From Toxorhynchites rutilus septentrionalis (lineage: Eukaryota; Arthropoda; Insecta; Diptera; Culicidae), in NCBI RefSeq assembly GCF_029784135.1, contig NC_073746.1:69804542-69868541 (forward strand): a stretch of DNA of 64,000 bases. Reading direction: 5' to 3'. Below are positions 26,601 to 41,600 of this stretch, piece by piece. The position numbers and the translations under genes are program-made. The stretch's first letter is position 1, and each line of letters starts with the position of its first letter. The notes beneath the pieces are model-generated. The model saw nothing but the letters and a program-made list of their open reading frames with translations, had not been told where the DNA came from and searched no databases.

Positions 26601-29600
26601 TTTATGCATTTTAGCTATCAGCTATTTAGGGAGTTTGTTTGCATTAATTAAATTAGTTATATTTAGAATAAAAACTTCTTCGAGTGACTATGAAAAACTA
26701 ATATTCATTTGTTCTAAACGGATGCAAGGATACTTGGGTTTCATATTTATATCAATTAAAGTCAATGGAAACCATTTACTCTATGACCTTCTGAACTTCA
26801 GAATGTTTTAGAGGATCTATAACATCTGATGGTTATATAAACTCAGAACCTGCATAGCTCGCGGACTCTATGAACTATTTTGGGTAAGTTCTCTTTCTAT
26901 GGACATTGTACCAGTCGCGAGTGGAATGGTAGATCAATTGGTTTGAACTTTAGAATGGTTTGGAACATCCGATATTTATATAAATTGAAACACAGTGTAG
27001 CACATTTATTCTTGGGTAGGCTGTTAAAAAAAATTAACAATTGAGTTATACCCTGTTTTTAAAATAGTTTGATAAGTTTCCACCATTCGGGAAAGCTCTT
27101 CGTTTTGGAACTTTCGACAAAACACCGACCAATTGAACAAAATGGGAAAAACCGAATTACAACCTCGCCTGTTGTAGAAAAGAGAGATCGATCCAAGGTG
27201 GAATGATAAATGTAATAAAATAAAATTACATAAGTAATAGGAAGAGGGAGGGACAGATAATATTTGCCATTGTAAATTTATTTTATATAAAATGGCACAC
27301 ATATGAAAAAGCTGGATAAAACTGGACGAAATTCCAAAAAACTGGAAGATTTTAGGGTTCAACTGGATGACTGGAACGAGAAAAAAAAACTGGAAGAATC
27401 CAGTTTAAACTGGAACATTGGCAACGCTGGTTACGGGTGAACATGTCGATGCATGTATTGTCGGAGCATTTATTGTTCTGAGAGGACAAGAAAGAATCAT
27501 AAAACAATAATCGTCAATGATTCTATAAGAAAAAAAATATTTCAGAGCGACCAAACTGATAGAATGGTTATTTCTAAAATTTCGTAGCATTATAAAGTAA
27601 TATTCGCAGTTATAAACAAGCGACTTAAATTAAACTACAGCGTAGTTCTACGTCAACAATGCGGTCGTGTCTTGGACACAACCTCCTATATTTTTTTATA
27701 GATAGAAGAAGATGCGTTTCATCACATTAAAATCCATTTCGAGTTTTTTTTTGGTTCCATTTGCTTGATTAATTCTCGAGTAATGAAGAAATTTGTGTTT
27801 CATTTATATAGCAGCCCATAGAGAAGAGGGAGAGTTTAGACTCCCTAGATAGGGGGCGGAGAGTCTAACCATCATAGAAACATTTATTGCACCCTAAAAC
27901 CTTCACATGCAAAATTTGGTTTCATTTGCTTGATTAATTCTCGAGCAATGCAGAAATTTGTGTTTCATTTGTATGGCAACACTACTCATTAGTCCCATTC
28001 CAGTGTGACGTGACAACGGTTTGACTCACTAAAAACAGGTTTTTTCTCGTTTTCATTTATACATCACACGATTTCCAAATGGTAAACGATTTTAAAGTGA
28101 ATTTGAGAAAATTTCCTACAAGAATCTTCAGTTGGAGAATATTTTGCAGTTGAATTCGCTTGTTGCCAGCACAATACTTTTGTGACGTGACAACACCTGT
28201 CATTTTGCGGATTCCGACTTTTGAACATTAATGTTGTATTTTCAGTTCCGTTTCAATACATGCAAATGAACTTTGTTCTATGATTTGGCAATGAAAGATG
28301 AACGAAGATTCCTGTATACTCAGTTTTTCAAAAAACCCGCAAGAACATGCGATTTGACGGCATGCATTTTGTGACGTGACAACGCGCTTTGTGCGAATAA
28401 ACAGTCTCCACGATGCGTTGTCACGTCACACAATCAATAAGTTGTATTAAATAAGATTTTCACCGTATTGTAGCAAGCGATATACTATTTTTTATGTTTT
28501 TTATTACTCTGGATACTACTTACTTTTCTCTGAGATCTCCCCTTCCCTTTCCAAAAGTCCATCCTATAGGGGAAAGTGGTCCTAACGCAACCGTGCTTCC
28601 TACTGAATTTTCAATGGTGTCATAACGCTGACAATTTGATAATATGGTGAATTCTCTTCATTCTAGCGTTTTAGCGCCATTTTAAGTTTTCATTCCACCA
28701 AAGTTAGAGAAGAAATGAGGGGCTTGGAATGAAAGGGGTGTAAGTGATTTGATCGATTTCTCTACATCGACTCTCTCTTTTGGTCATAACTTAGCTGCAA
28801 ATACATTTTCAGCTGTATTTGACAATGTGGAAGATAGTTCAGAGACTCATCTACCGGATTATATCGCAAACTTAAATTGGATCTTTTTTGCAGTTGAGTT
28901 ATTAAGTAAAGAAAAAGTTGATGAAGAGAAATCGATCAAGTCACTTACACCCCTTGCATTCTAAGCCCCTCAAATATATTCGACCTGTGTGCAAAATGAG
29001 TTCTATGTTCTTTTATTTTGTGAAACATTGCGAAACAAGGCAATTTTAATTGTTTATGGTATGTTCATCAAAAAAAAGCTATATAATTTGAATCTACTTT
29101 TTACCTGTAATACACGGTATGTTTTCATTTGGGAAAAGTCGGGGTGATCCAAAACCGACCTCCAGTTTTTATATCGTGATTGTTTAACACGTTCACTCTG
29201 GCGCTTGCCATCAATGGCTAGCACAATCCTGGTTCATCGAGTGGCGTTCACTACAGGGGGAACGCATTTGATTTTGCTACCAGAAACTTTTGATAAACTC
29301 AGATATCTGTGCAAGGGCGTTTATGTTTGCGTATTGAAGATGACTTTGACTTTGACGTTGACTTCTATCGTTGATCGTTAATCGTTGATGTTTGCGTGTA
29401 CATTTGTATGTGCACTTTTTTTGTATAACTCCACACACGTCGCTCTAAGGCTTGGTTCTTCCCACTCAAACATTATCTCCCTCTCATTTAAATCCTATCT
29501 CTCACTATCAAACATTATTCTTTTTTTATTCCTCTTCGTGCACCCATGGTTATATGCCAACATTACCATTCACGATCGTATTGTGGGATTTATGCCATTC

Positions 29601-32600
29601 CCGGCCTTTTATATCCGTTTTTAACGAACCGGAAGTCAACATCCTCAATTCTAAAATGGCATCGGAATACGACATTCGACTTCCGCTGGTAAGCCCATAT
29701 CGTATGGGTTTTCCATATTTTTTTAGCATTCAATAATACCATCAGCAAACCGGAAGTTGAAATAAGATTATATTTTATATTATGGAATCTACGTTCATAT
29801 ATTGTTGATAAAACATAGGAGAAATATCATTTGTATGTTTTGAAACGAAACGGTAATTAATGAAATTAATCACTAATGTTCAACAGTCCGAAACAGCAAA
29901 AAGTCAGCTGTAGCCACGTCACAAAAGTAAAGGGCGAACACGAAATTATTGCGACACCGAAAATGTCATGCCAATTTTCTTATAATGTTAAGAATCAAAC
30001 CAAAATTTTAGGGTAGTTTTATACATATATTTACTCCAAAAATCAAAAGAAAAGTTAATCGATGGAGCCTTGAGTGTAAAATTGAACGCATTTTCGCTTG
30101 ATGCCCTCCATCAAAGTCTTTACAGTGTCATCCGGTACCAGTTTCTCAGTTTTCTTTCCATTTTCTTAACATGTCCTTCTCGTCTTTGACTGTCTTCTTG
30201 CTCTTCCGAAGTTGCCGCTTCATTATTGCCCAGTACTGCTCCACCGGCGCAGCTCCGGACAGTTTGGCGGGTTCATGTCCTTTGGAACAAAATGGACAGA
30301 ATTGACCTTATACCACTCCAGGACACTTTTAGCATAGTGGCATGATGCCAAATCTGGCCAAAATTGCGGAGCTTCGTCGTGCTGCTGCAAGAACGGCAAA
30401 AGGCGCTTCTCGAGACACTCAGATTTGTAGATCTCGTCATTTACTGTGCCCTTTGTCACGAAAGGCTCACTCCTCAGTCCGCAAGAGCAGATGGTCTGCC
30501 AAACGAGATATTTGGAGGCGAACTTCGACATTATCTTCTTCCTAAATTTGTCGTCCACATCGAACTTGCTCTTGCCAGTGAAAAGCTCCAACCCCGGAGT
30601 TTGCTTAAAATCGGCTTTTATATACGTTTCGTCGTCCATCACACAGCAGCCATACTTGTCAGCTTCTTCTCGTAGAGCTTCCGTGCCCGAGTTTTAGCCG
30701 TCGATTGTTGCCGCTCATCGCGATTTGGGAAGTTCTGTACCTTGTATGTATGTAATCCAGCTCTCTTCTTTGCATTCTGGACGTAGCTCTGTGACATGCC
30801 GATCTTTTTAGCCAAATCACGGCTTGATACGTTGGGATTTGCTTTAATCATCCGCTTCACCTTTCCCTCCGTCTTTTTGTTCTCCGGTCCCGGTTTTATT
30901 CCAGCTCCTTTGCCGTGGTCCAACGTTAACCGCTCCTGGAACCGCTTCAATACTCTGGAGATGGTTGAATGGTGAATGTTCAACATTTTTCCCAACTGCC
31001 GGTGCGACAGGTCAGAAAATTCCAGGTGTTTGGAAAGAATTTGTTCTCTCGACTCGCGTTGGTTCACCTCCATTTTCGTTGAATCGAAAAACACGACTTC
31101 GAGTTTGACAGCATGTAGACAATACAAATTAATGGGAAAGTGTGCAAAATTTGGTTGATTTTTACCCAATGGTAAAAAAGTTATGCCCTGTTGAATGTGT
31201 CGCAATAATTTCGTGTTCGCCCTGTATTTGACTGACAACAAGCCAACCTAACTATAAAATATACTCCAACTGATGATTTTTGTTGGAAATTTTCTTAATT
31301 TTATTATAACATCGTTCAATTTTGTGTGCTTTATTCTTGAAAACGCAAAAAAAGGGTTTGTAGTGAGTCAAAATATTGTTTGAATGGATCGTATACTATT
31401 CGTGACGTGACAACAACTTCTGGAGACAATTGATACTCCTCTATTTGTGGACCGATCTCAACCAAATTTTGTGGGTTGTTGACTTTCACTGTTTGCTCAG
31501 AAAAACCCAAGTATAAAAATGTTTGAATCTATGTTCATTTGATAAACTAAAAAAATGCTCTATTTTTGTGGCGTGACAACGCTTCAAAATACCTGTTTTT
31601 CAAATGCTTGTTTCTCATAAATTACAAAATGAAACGTAGGTCCACCCACGTCTCTTCAAACAAGCATTTAATCACCCATTCAATGGTATATAGACATTGA
31701 AGTTTGGTTAAGCATGTGCAGATATATCTCAAGAAACACAAAAATAGGGAAAACCTCAAATATTTTAAATATAATTAAGTAGTTTTATTCTCACCTCTCT
31801 CAAAGGTTGGTGCATAAAAATTAAATTTGTTGCAAAAAAAATATGATATAATTAGAGCTTATTCAAATAACGTTTTCAATTTTCTCCAAAAACTAGATTT
31901 GAAATTTGGTTTTCTGGTGCATTATCTCATGGAATGGGTCATTATCGTTTGTGTTTGACGTTTGCTTAGCGTGAACACATAGAATTTACCCGTTCATAAA
32001 CATTTAAATTTTTTCCGTATCATATGCCTTAAGCGTCCGAAATATGATTCAGAATGGTACAATGTGGCTGGAGAAACTATATAACCTTCTTCTACTAAAA
32101 TTGATTTGAGATTGAGATACGAATCATCGAAATTGATTGAAGTATCATGAACATGATATTCGAGGATTAAAGATTATAATTAATACTGATAATGTAACCA
32201 CGTTACAGTCGCTATGAGTCAATGAGAATCTCAATTTTCTTTATTAGATAAACAATTTAAGAAAATATTTAATGTCGTATTCGAAATCATTGACTTTTTT
32301 TTTAAATCGCAGCTTGAACTCCAGATGTCCAATCAAAATATGATGCACAGCAAATTTGTTGGTAAATCAATAAACTATTTTTCTAAAAAAAACATTTTAT
32401 TTACACTGGTGCTCAAAACTAGAATTTAATATTAAAAATAGTTAAAACTCAAAAAATGTCACCTTCAATGCTTTCTGAACTATTTTTAGTTTGACCTTTA
32501 TTGGTACTGTGTCGAACTCACCAAAATAAATATATTAGGTTGGGAAAAATGTAATCCATCATTTTTGGATAGAATTTAAAATTTTTATTTATATGCTTCG

Positions 32601-35600
32601 AATTGTCCGATTTGGGGTTTGGGATTAAAATTAGCACCGTTTTGTTGGAAAAAAATTTGTTACCATTCAAAGGCCGCTTCATAACACCTGTCTCCGCCCA
32701 GACAGTTTCTGAGCGAGTTCCGAAGAGTTGATGATTATAGAGTATCCCGTTTACAGCGCCAAAAATGTCTCTGTCCAGAGAGGTATCTGAGCAGAGTTCC
32801 AGAGTATTGATGAGAGTAGTCTGGCTACCCGTTGATTGATAAGAGATGAGATCGAATATAGTCAAAATCTTGATCTATATTGATCGACGGTTTATTTGCG
32901 ACTGACTGTTCTGAACATTTCTTGTCTTATTTATATGATCGGTCCCATTTGAATGGCGTAATTTGTTTTCTTGGGTTACGTCTGGAATATTCGCTATAAA
33001 CAATTCCTCATTGTATAGCGGGTCTGTTTCCATGCATTCCTGTCTCGACAATTCGCTTGTTATTGTTCGTGATTGTTTATACGTTGTTTTGTCATGCTGT
33101 TGTTTTGTGTATTATGTGTGGTGCAAACAAATAATGTTGCATCAGGTTTTTGTGTCTGGTGAAAAAGGTAAGTCGCGTAAAGTATTATATTGTATACAAT
33201 GAACTTTTTGATCCCTTTTTCAGGTGCGGATCCAGGATATGCGTTGCCGATTGTGATTAGTGTTTAATGTGATTTTAATGTTAAGTAATTATGTTTATAA
33301 ATTCAGTGAATAAAGTGATTTGAAGAAATAAATGTGTTTTCTCTCCTTTTCGTATTCGATTGTTCCATCCAGGCCGCAACAATACCTTTCTTATAAAAGT
33401 ATTGGTCCTTACTGGATAAAAACAGGAAGTGGGTTATATCTGTGTTATAAACGCAAGGGTGACGTAGGACTATCGTTGATTTAATGATCATTTGTTTTCA
33501 GTTGTATCTGAATCAATTCTGAATGAATGAATAAATGAATATTTGGGGGACTTCGAGAACGAGAGCGTTACGTTGGGGGCACAATATTCAATACAAGGAA
33601 CAATCACATAAAGGTTGTATAATACATAACACATTGCTTGTATTGTGATATGATTTGTATTCCATTTCCAATAGACAAAAAAAAATGAGTGGGTTATATC
33701 TATGATATAACCGCAAGGTTCACGTGGAACTACCTTAGCTTAGCAATCATTCGTTTGTATTGATTAAATTCTTGATTGAATGAAACAGTTTCCAAATTTA
33801 ATTGAGTTCAATATATTTGCTCTGTGAGTGAAAAAAATGAACAAATGCCGTGTAAAGTCAATTCATTTATTGTGATTGATTGTTCTTCGTTACAAGTAAA
33901 TTTAATGACGGACCTTTTACGTTTGGTATGATGACTAGAACAAAATATATGTACGGAAGAATTATCAAACGTTTGATGAACCAGCCTAAGGCTGAAAATC
34001 TTTCCAATAAAGACAAAAAAAAATTATCAAACGATTATTTTATTTTACATTTCCCTCTGAAGTTTACATCCCAAAAGTGTACATACTTCTCGAATCTCGA
34101 ATTTGCTTGAAACTGGGAAGTTCATTCGCTTCTAGTGTCTGCACGATTTTCCCAGGTTCCTAAGTTTAGAAGATCATGTTAGGACAGACATATTCCACTC
34201 TGCACAAAGGCAAGCGAGGACAAAAGTACTCGCAGTTTGCATTTATTTGCAGAGCCGATTTCTCCAGAAACCTCGGTTTTGAAGTCTGTGTTAGGGAAAC
34301 ACATTTCAATCGGAACAAAAATACTCCCGATTTGTATGAATTCGCAATGCCGACTTCCCCACGCTTCATGGATTTGAAGTCTGTGTTAGGGAAACACATT
34401 CCAGTCGGAACAAAAATACCCCCGACTTGCATGAATTTGAAATACCGATTTCTCCAGGCACCTTGGTTTAGAAATCTCTATTAGGGAACACATTTCGGTG
34501 GGAACAAAAGCTCCCCCTACTAAAGTCTGTGTTAGGGAACATTTTTCGATGAGAACAAAAGTCCCCCTACTTTCATGTATTTGCAATGCCGATTTCCTTA
34601 AGGCTGCTTGGTTTTGATGGCTGTGTTAGGGAAACCGTAAATCGGGCCAATCAAAACGATGCAGTTAGGGCGTTTAGATAACGCCTAATATTTTACAGTT
34701 ATTCAATTGTTTATCTAATGAAAAACAACATTTTGTTAGTTGCGATAGATGCGTAGAAATATTCCCTATCAAGTGATGCAAACATCTCTCCTATCCAGTA
34801 CGAAATGTTCGAGCTATAAGCATTCGAAATCTTTCATTTTTTCCTGCATGTTCTGTGTTTAGGTTTTCATTTTACCCTCCATATATTCCGGTTAGACGTA
34901 GTTCCACGTCAAAATATCTGTTGCATCAAATCAGTCTACATAATTTTTGCGTTAGCTCATCCTTTCTCACAACAACCATTTCTTGTTTGAGAAATTGTTG
35001 AGTTAACATCGTTTGCCAGTGCGCGTAGAGCGGTAATTCCTTCTTAACACACGTTTTGGGGCAAACTTGTACGCTTCATTTGTTCGGATGTCTACGAATG
35101 ATATCGTTCCCTTCGGTCTAGATGAGACGAAGGCGAACCATCGGTAGGCCTTGTGAGATTCTTGGCAGCCCATGGATTTAACCATCAAGTGTAGAAAACA
35201 CGGGTTATTTCGTGTTCCATCCGTTACAGACGCAGTATTATATGGATAGAAAAGATTAAAATAAACTCTTTCGCTTGTAATTTTCAATTCCAAGGGGAAC
35301 TGGCAGATTATTTTTTAGCAACGATGATATCTTTCCGGAATCTTCGCGATGCTGAATAGCAATCAAATGAAAAGAATTCCGTCCGTGTATGTGTGTGTGT
35401 GTGTGTGTGGCGGCTGCTCCGATGTCTCAAGCGGAACCGTTTTTCGATGTTGATACTCTCTTGGTCGCCTTTTCAGTGGCAACACTCTCCTCCTAATGGA
35501 TTCCCTTCTGGCATAAGATACACAAACAGGCTCTTGGTGACACCATTCAACAGTGCTCGTTTATATACCGGTGATATCAATAGCCTGTTTTGAAAGCAAT

Positions 35601-38600
35601 TTTAAGGCTATTGAAACAAGTTTTTGGATCAAAAAGTAACAAGCATATAACGCGTAGATATTTTATCCTTCGAATGCAGTGTTTGTCAAACCGTTCCGTT
35701 CAGTTGTTTAGGAGCTATTAACGCTCAAAATCTCGGTCTCCGGCGTAACGCTTTCGTTTTCGAAACTTTGATTTTACACCCCAGTATAGAAATGAAATAC
35801 GTAGTCCTACGTCAAAATCCATTTTGGGCGAGACGAAGTCTGCTGGGTCAGCTAGTAATATATAAAAGATACATATAACTCCCCTGGTCCGAGACCACGA
35901 GACCAAAAAACAAATACAATCTATAACGAAATTAATTTTTTTAGCAAGTGTAATTATTCATAAAGTAGACTAGCTCATTGTCTTCAATTTGATATGTCAA
36001 TCATCTCAATCGGTTCAGTAGCCAACCCAACCCAACCGCAAACCCAAATAAATTAATGACTCTTTATAACTTATTGAATAACTTGGTATTTCCTAAATAA
36101 TATTTTGGTGCATAACCTTAACTCCTGCTTCACCAGAGCGTCAATTCAATGCATTGATGCATTGTCAAAGGCATCAATGAAGCCTTTATGATGACAGAAA
36201 ACAAACAATGTTAACTGCTTGGAAAAGGGCTGAATATTTGTCTCATCAGAGATTCATTACTAATACCCTGACTTAAAAAATCCCCTCCCGCGATCTCCCC
36301 TCCTTGTTTATCATTACAAATGGGGTTTCAGCGTAGCAAAGATGCACTATGTTTACGTACGAGCTTGAAGCAACTAAATATACACACACTTATCTCTGTT
36401 TTGCTCTCTTCTCAACAGAAGCCCTTTCTGTTAATATTGCCAGTCAAGATTAGCTTAGCTGTCATCATTTGTGGAGAGAGTTTTCCTACCGTCATGCGAA
36501 ACAGAACATTTATTTTCTTGGTGAGCTGGCGATAGCCTAGCTTGATGATTCCCCATACAATTGCGTAGCTCAAAACATTTCCTTGTTGAATTAAAGAGAC
36601 TTTAAACTTCTTCAGTTCATTCGTCTCTAGCCTTCAAAAAGACCATTGGAAAACTCTACTCTCTCCTCATATTACTGTTCCACCACCACTGCCTTGAGAA
36701 AACCGATCGATCCCTCGCCGTCTAGTACGCCCAGCAACGGTGTTGTCCAGTTGGTGTCCTCACGAAGAATGGAGTTTGCCTCAGCGAGATCCACTAGGCA
36801 AATATTCCCCTTCGTTCTTCTTCTTTTCCTTTGTTCACGGAGACTTTACATCTTACGATTTCCTTTCGTTGCTCGTCGATGAGTGCATGAGTTGAGTTGA
36901 ATTTAAACCATATACAGACTATGGGATTGTAATGTAATGTATTCGTTTGGTATGTAAATCGCCAGAATCCGTTTACGGCGAAAATAGTTAGTAACGTTAA
37001 CATTATTTCATAAAAACGTGACCTGTTTTCTGATTTGGCACCCTTATTGAAAGACGTAGTTCTACGTCAAAAAATACGGGTCTACCACTTTTCACGAAAA
37101 TCTGAGAACCAATGGGCCTGATCACGAACATCACTGCCACGTACGCTTTCACGTCACCTACACTGTAAGTGAAGTGTAGGTGGCGTGAAAGCGTACGTGG
37201 CTTCACTTAATCTTTTTGTGTCTATCATCATTGTCACGGACAGTTGCGTGTGAAAATGAACTCCGTGAAGTGAAAGTGTTCATTTCCGTTAATAAGAGAC
37301 ATATTGGTTGCATAATGTCGGGTGTTTGAACGTTGTGTCGGTTGCATAATTTCGGACGTTTTAACGTTATGCAGGTCAAATTAATACAACGTATGAGATA
37401 ATATTCCATTTAATTAATCGTATATTTTAGAACGACAAGTTTGTAATTATACCTCGATGATTAGTTTGCTGAATCAAATCCTGGCTCAAAGATGAGGAGG
37501 AATACTTGGTTGCTCGGGAATAATGTAGTTGTCGAACATATGGGAATGTAATTCTACGCTAGAGATAAAACATGACTGTTCAATAATCGAAATCTCGCAT
37601 ACTCTTGTACATTTTAACAGTGAGAAATATTTAGAACAAACCCGAATTTACCCACCTCACAATCAGTATAATCTGAGCTACTCCCATATGGAATTCTGAA
37701 GTTTATTCATCTTATCCTTCCCATTCTCGGAAAAGCGGAAAGTGATTCAGATTTTCTTTAGACGGATTTCAAAATTATGGAAAAAGAACTAGAGAAGAAT
37801 TTATAAACAGTATCTTGTGAATGCTTTGCAATGATAGACTCATTTTTTTTCCTTGTTTGAAACTTATTATCACTTTTTAATCCCTTCTCGTACGATCTAA
37901 TTTTCGAAAAGCGAACCAAATGCGAACGCTTCGATAGGTCACGCATCGAGTAATTCCACTTCTATGCTGAGTGTATTAGTAGCTTGTGATATGAAAGCGC
38001 ACCACGAGGGAGACTCCATGTTGTACGTTATGGCACAATCATTTCACATCGAGTGAGACTCGATGTTGTACGTGGAAGGGTTAATATTCTTTCATTCAAA
38101 GTATGGCTTCAAAACAATACCGTTGAAAATATATATAACGTAAAAAGTTATAACTATCGTTCTGATTCTGGTTTGGTCCGCCAATTGTGAATGTTTGAAT
38201 TACAAAAAACTAGCTCTGCAATGTTGGAAAAACTTTACATTTATTATTTTATATTCAAAATATCAACAAATCAACATTATATATAATCAATAATGATCGT
38301 ATTTGGGTCAGTGGCCTCCATTGCCATATTATGGTGTTGCAACTCTCACTTAGTCTAATCCTAAAAATAGAAACAAAAAATTTCTGTTCGTTCTGGACAA
38401 TCGAAAGTAGACCACCGCCATGTTTCAATGGACCTGCGGGAACTACATTTTTAATCCTTAATTACATCCCATAGCGCATTTACCGGATACAAATAAACAA
38501 ATTTACGTCCTCTGGATACGTCAGAATTTCGTTCTAAAAATGCCACCAGTAAATTGCTGTTTGTTTATCTTTTGTTTCTTAAACAAGACAAGACAAGATC

Positions 38601-41600
38601 CAAAATGTTCGCAAAAAAGCTAAAAAAATAAGAAATTAAACTTACTCCATTTCGCGTGACTAGCTTTCACCATCTAAAACACAAGTGACAAATATACCTG
38701 TTTTTCTCCGCGACATGACAGTATCGTGGTATTCATAATAACACCTAGTTCATCAAAGTTTTCACGACGCATGAACTCTTCTGGATTCTACACACACGGT
38801 GACAGCCGTAATAACGTTGTATACAATTCACTTCATTTTCACCGTGAAGTGACGTTCGTGATCAGGCCCACTATAGCGGTTTGACATGGAATGGCTGCAT
38901 AGCCAGTCGTAAAACCCTCTTGATTGACCTTAAAGAGGTTGTTTACACAAGTTATGAACAGAGAGAAATCAGAATAAGCTGAAGCAACACTGGTATCAAA
39001 AAGTAGGATTTCAATACGAAGATATTAAGTCAATGGCGGGAAAATCCTAGCCTAGCCATCGCCGGTGTAAGGTTAGATGAATTTAAACCCGAATTGAATT
39101 GACCTAATGTCTTCCTATTGAAATGAAAAAATCTTTTATCTTATTTTTTTTCTCAGAAAATCTGTACATATTGAAATCTGTATTCAACAAATGAGTCCAA
39201 TTTTAAAGTATTGTTTATATTCACTATTATTTGTTAAAAGTTATATTTATTAAAAGTTATTATTTATTTGACGATGGTATTCATGTAACGCCAGTAAACA
39301 TATAGACTGTAATCAAGATACGCTGCTTCATTGAAGTGTAATGAAAGTTTACACAGCAACCAGGACATGCGTGTTTGCATTGCGTAACGTAGCGTTTAAC
39401 CTGACACATTTTTTATAAATTCACGAACAATCGCTCAGTTAATCGATTTGTGATCCGTAATCTGCACCCCCTTGGGTGATTTTTCGATTTTCAAAAAACC
39501 TTAAACTTTGAGTGGCGCAAACTCTTTCTTAAGTCCGAATGTGCTGATATTTTGCATAGGGTGTTTCTTCGAGGTGGTAACATTTTTTATGAGGTAACTT
39601 TTTGAAATTTTAAGGTCTATTTCTTCCCATACATTCATTGATACCCTAGTGGATTGTCAGAAAAAATGAAATGAACCTCCCGAAAAATCAACTTCTCCAA
39701 ATCCAAGTTTTATGAAAAATTCATTCAAAATCAGATCTGCGCAACTGGCCCGATTCATATGATCGATATATCAAATGGAAGCCTGTAAGCTAGTCTTCTT
39801 TGAAAAAATATAACACTTGCGAAAATATTGGATATTGTTTTCATAATTATTGATTGTATTAGTTCCTTATGGGTTACATTTGAGTTTTTGAGTTATGATT
39901 TTTCAAAGCATTTTTTGTGAAAAAAAAATCTTTTTTGAAAAAAAAACACTCTAAAATAGAAATAGGCGCCTCAATGAAAAAAAAAATATAAAAGGGGCCT
40001 AAAATTTTGCGATAAGGGCCAAACTACAAATTTTCACGGAAACCTGAAAACCACTATATCGGTTTGGCATGGAATGGTTGTAATATTATGCAAACATACA
40101 ATACATAATAATCAATAAACTGTTACCAATTACATCAAGAATTAGTTATACAGCTCTGTCATGAAATGGAAACCCAGTATTTGTCTACACAGACTTAATC
40201 ATGTACTATTGTATTGCCCCCAGAAAAAAAAACAAATCATACACACAAGTATTCAAGTTACCACCCAGGCACGGTACACCAGCAGCAGGGAGCATTGCGA
40301 CCCAGTGCACCGAGTCACAGGCACATTTTTCGCAACACTCGGCATAAAAGCAAACATTATAAAAACCATAGTGTAAGCATATTTAGGCAATCGTGTAAAT
40401 CAATGAAATAATAAAGTCAGTTTACATTGTGACTCCGTTCAGGGTAGTTCAGCTTTTTTAAAAAGTCAACCGAACTTCCCCAAACGTAACTGGCGCCCGA
40501 AGTCGGGATCCTCCACCTGGTAACAGTATTGTACTCCTAGTAGTGAAGCCGCTCCGAGTTAACTTTCTAAAGTTACTCCTACTCCGGACCCAAGCTCCGT
40601 CCGTCGTCAACCGAGGGATTTGCGTGTAGGAGCACAGCGAACGAGCGCACCAGGAAAAAGAAGGACCCGAGTCAACCGGCATTAATAGGACTTCCAAGGA
40701 CTAAGGCGTTGTCCCGCGGTACTCGAATGTACCTCCTAATAATCTTGTGAGTATAAACTCGAAAGAAATAGACTAAGTTAAAACCGTACCGCAAAGCGGA
40801 TAGTACGGAACCCAATAAACTTATACTAATTCAGAGCGCCGAGGCCGGACCCACCGTAACCGGAGCGCTGTTATATCACAAAATAACGCGGAAACTAACA
40901 TAATTCCTCCAAACAATAATTAATCTAAAGTGAAGTGTTGTGTGAAAGGTGAAAGTGTTTAGAATTAGCAAAAATTGATTCAATAATCGAGGCATTAGAA
41001 ACACTTACGATGGATCCCGACATGGCCTTGAACCCGTCGAACCCGATCGTTTCTGTGCCACCTGTTTTGGAAAACGCCACACCACGTTTTACGATCGACA
41101 CCAGAATGTCGTTCCACGAGCGTGGCAAAATTCCAGCTATCGTGGCAGACTTGCCCATTTACACAGGGAATCCGCGCAACCTCGCGCTCGATTCTCGATG
41201 TAGAAGATATATTGGAATTATTCGAAGATGGTAGAGATACATTTCACTATCATCTGATAATAAAAACTATCCGACGTAAAATTAAAGATGAAGCAAGTGA
41301 TGTACTCATCACAAACAATACTCCCGTTGAGTGGGAGGCAATAAAAAACACTTTGCGTCTGTATTACGCAGACAAAAGGGATTTGATGACACTGGACAGC
41401 CAGCTGAAAAATATGACAAAGGCAAAGAACGAATCAATCGAAACCTACTATAGCCGGATCACCGAGATGATAACTCTCATAAGTTCCGCAATAAACTTAG
41501 ACGAACAATGGCGGGGACACGAAACCGCCCTAATAAAATTATATAATATGCTTTCCTTAGATACCTTTGTGAGAGGTCTGGGAGAACCGCTCTCACTTTT

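Larger units (their letters stand above)
28005..31580. repeat. Dispersed GTGACGTGACAAC motifs (six copies)
   Basis: Copies at 28005-28017, 28182-28194, 28371-28383, 28417-28429 (inverse), 31402-31414, and 31568-31580 (GTGGCGTGACAAC). A DD37E element and a fold-back MITE were inserted between the fourth and fifth. Function unknown; see findings. Confidence 0.8.

Noticed and set aside
28749..28964. 71-codon frame
   Set aside because: Lies between the arms of a fold-back MITE; no homology or splice signals.
32518..32865. 115-codon minus-strand frame
   Set aside because: No homology, no splice sites, low-complexity AT-rich stretch.
34166..34586. Overlapping 60-100 codon frames
   Set aside because: Produced by a ~110-bp minisatellite; period not a host protein.
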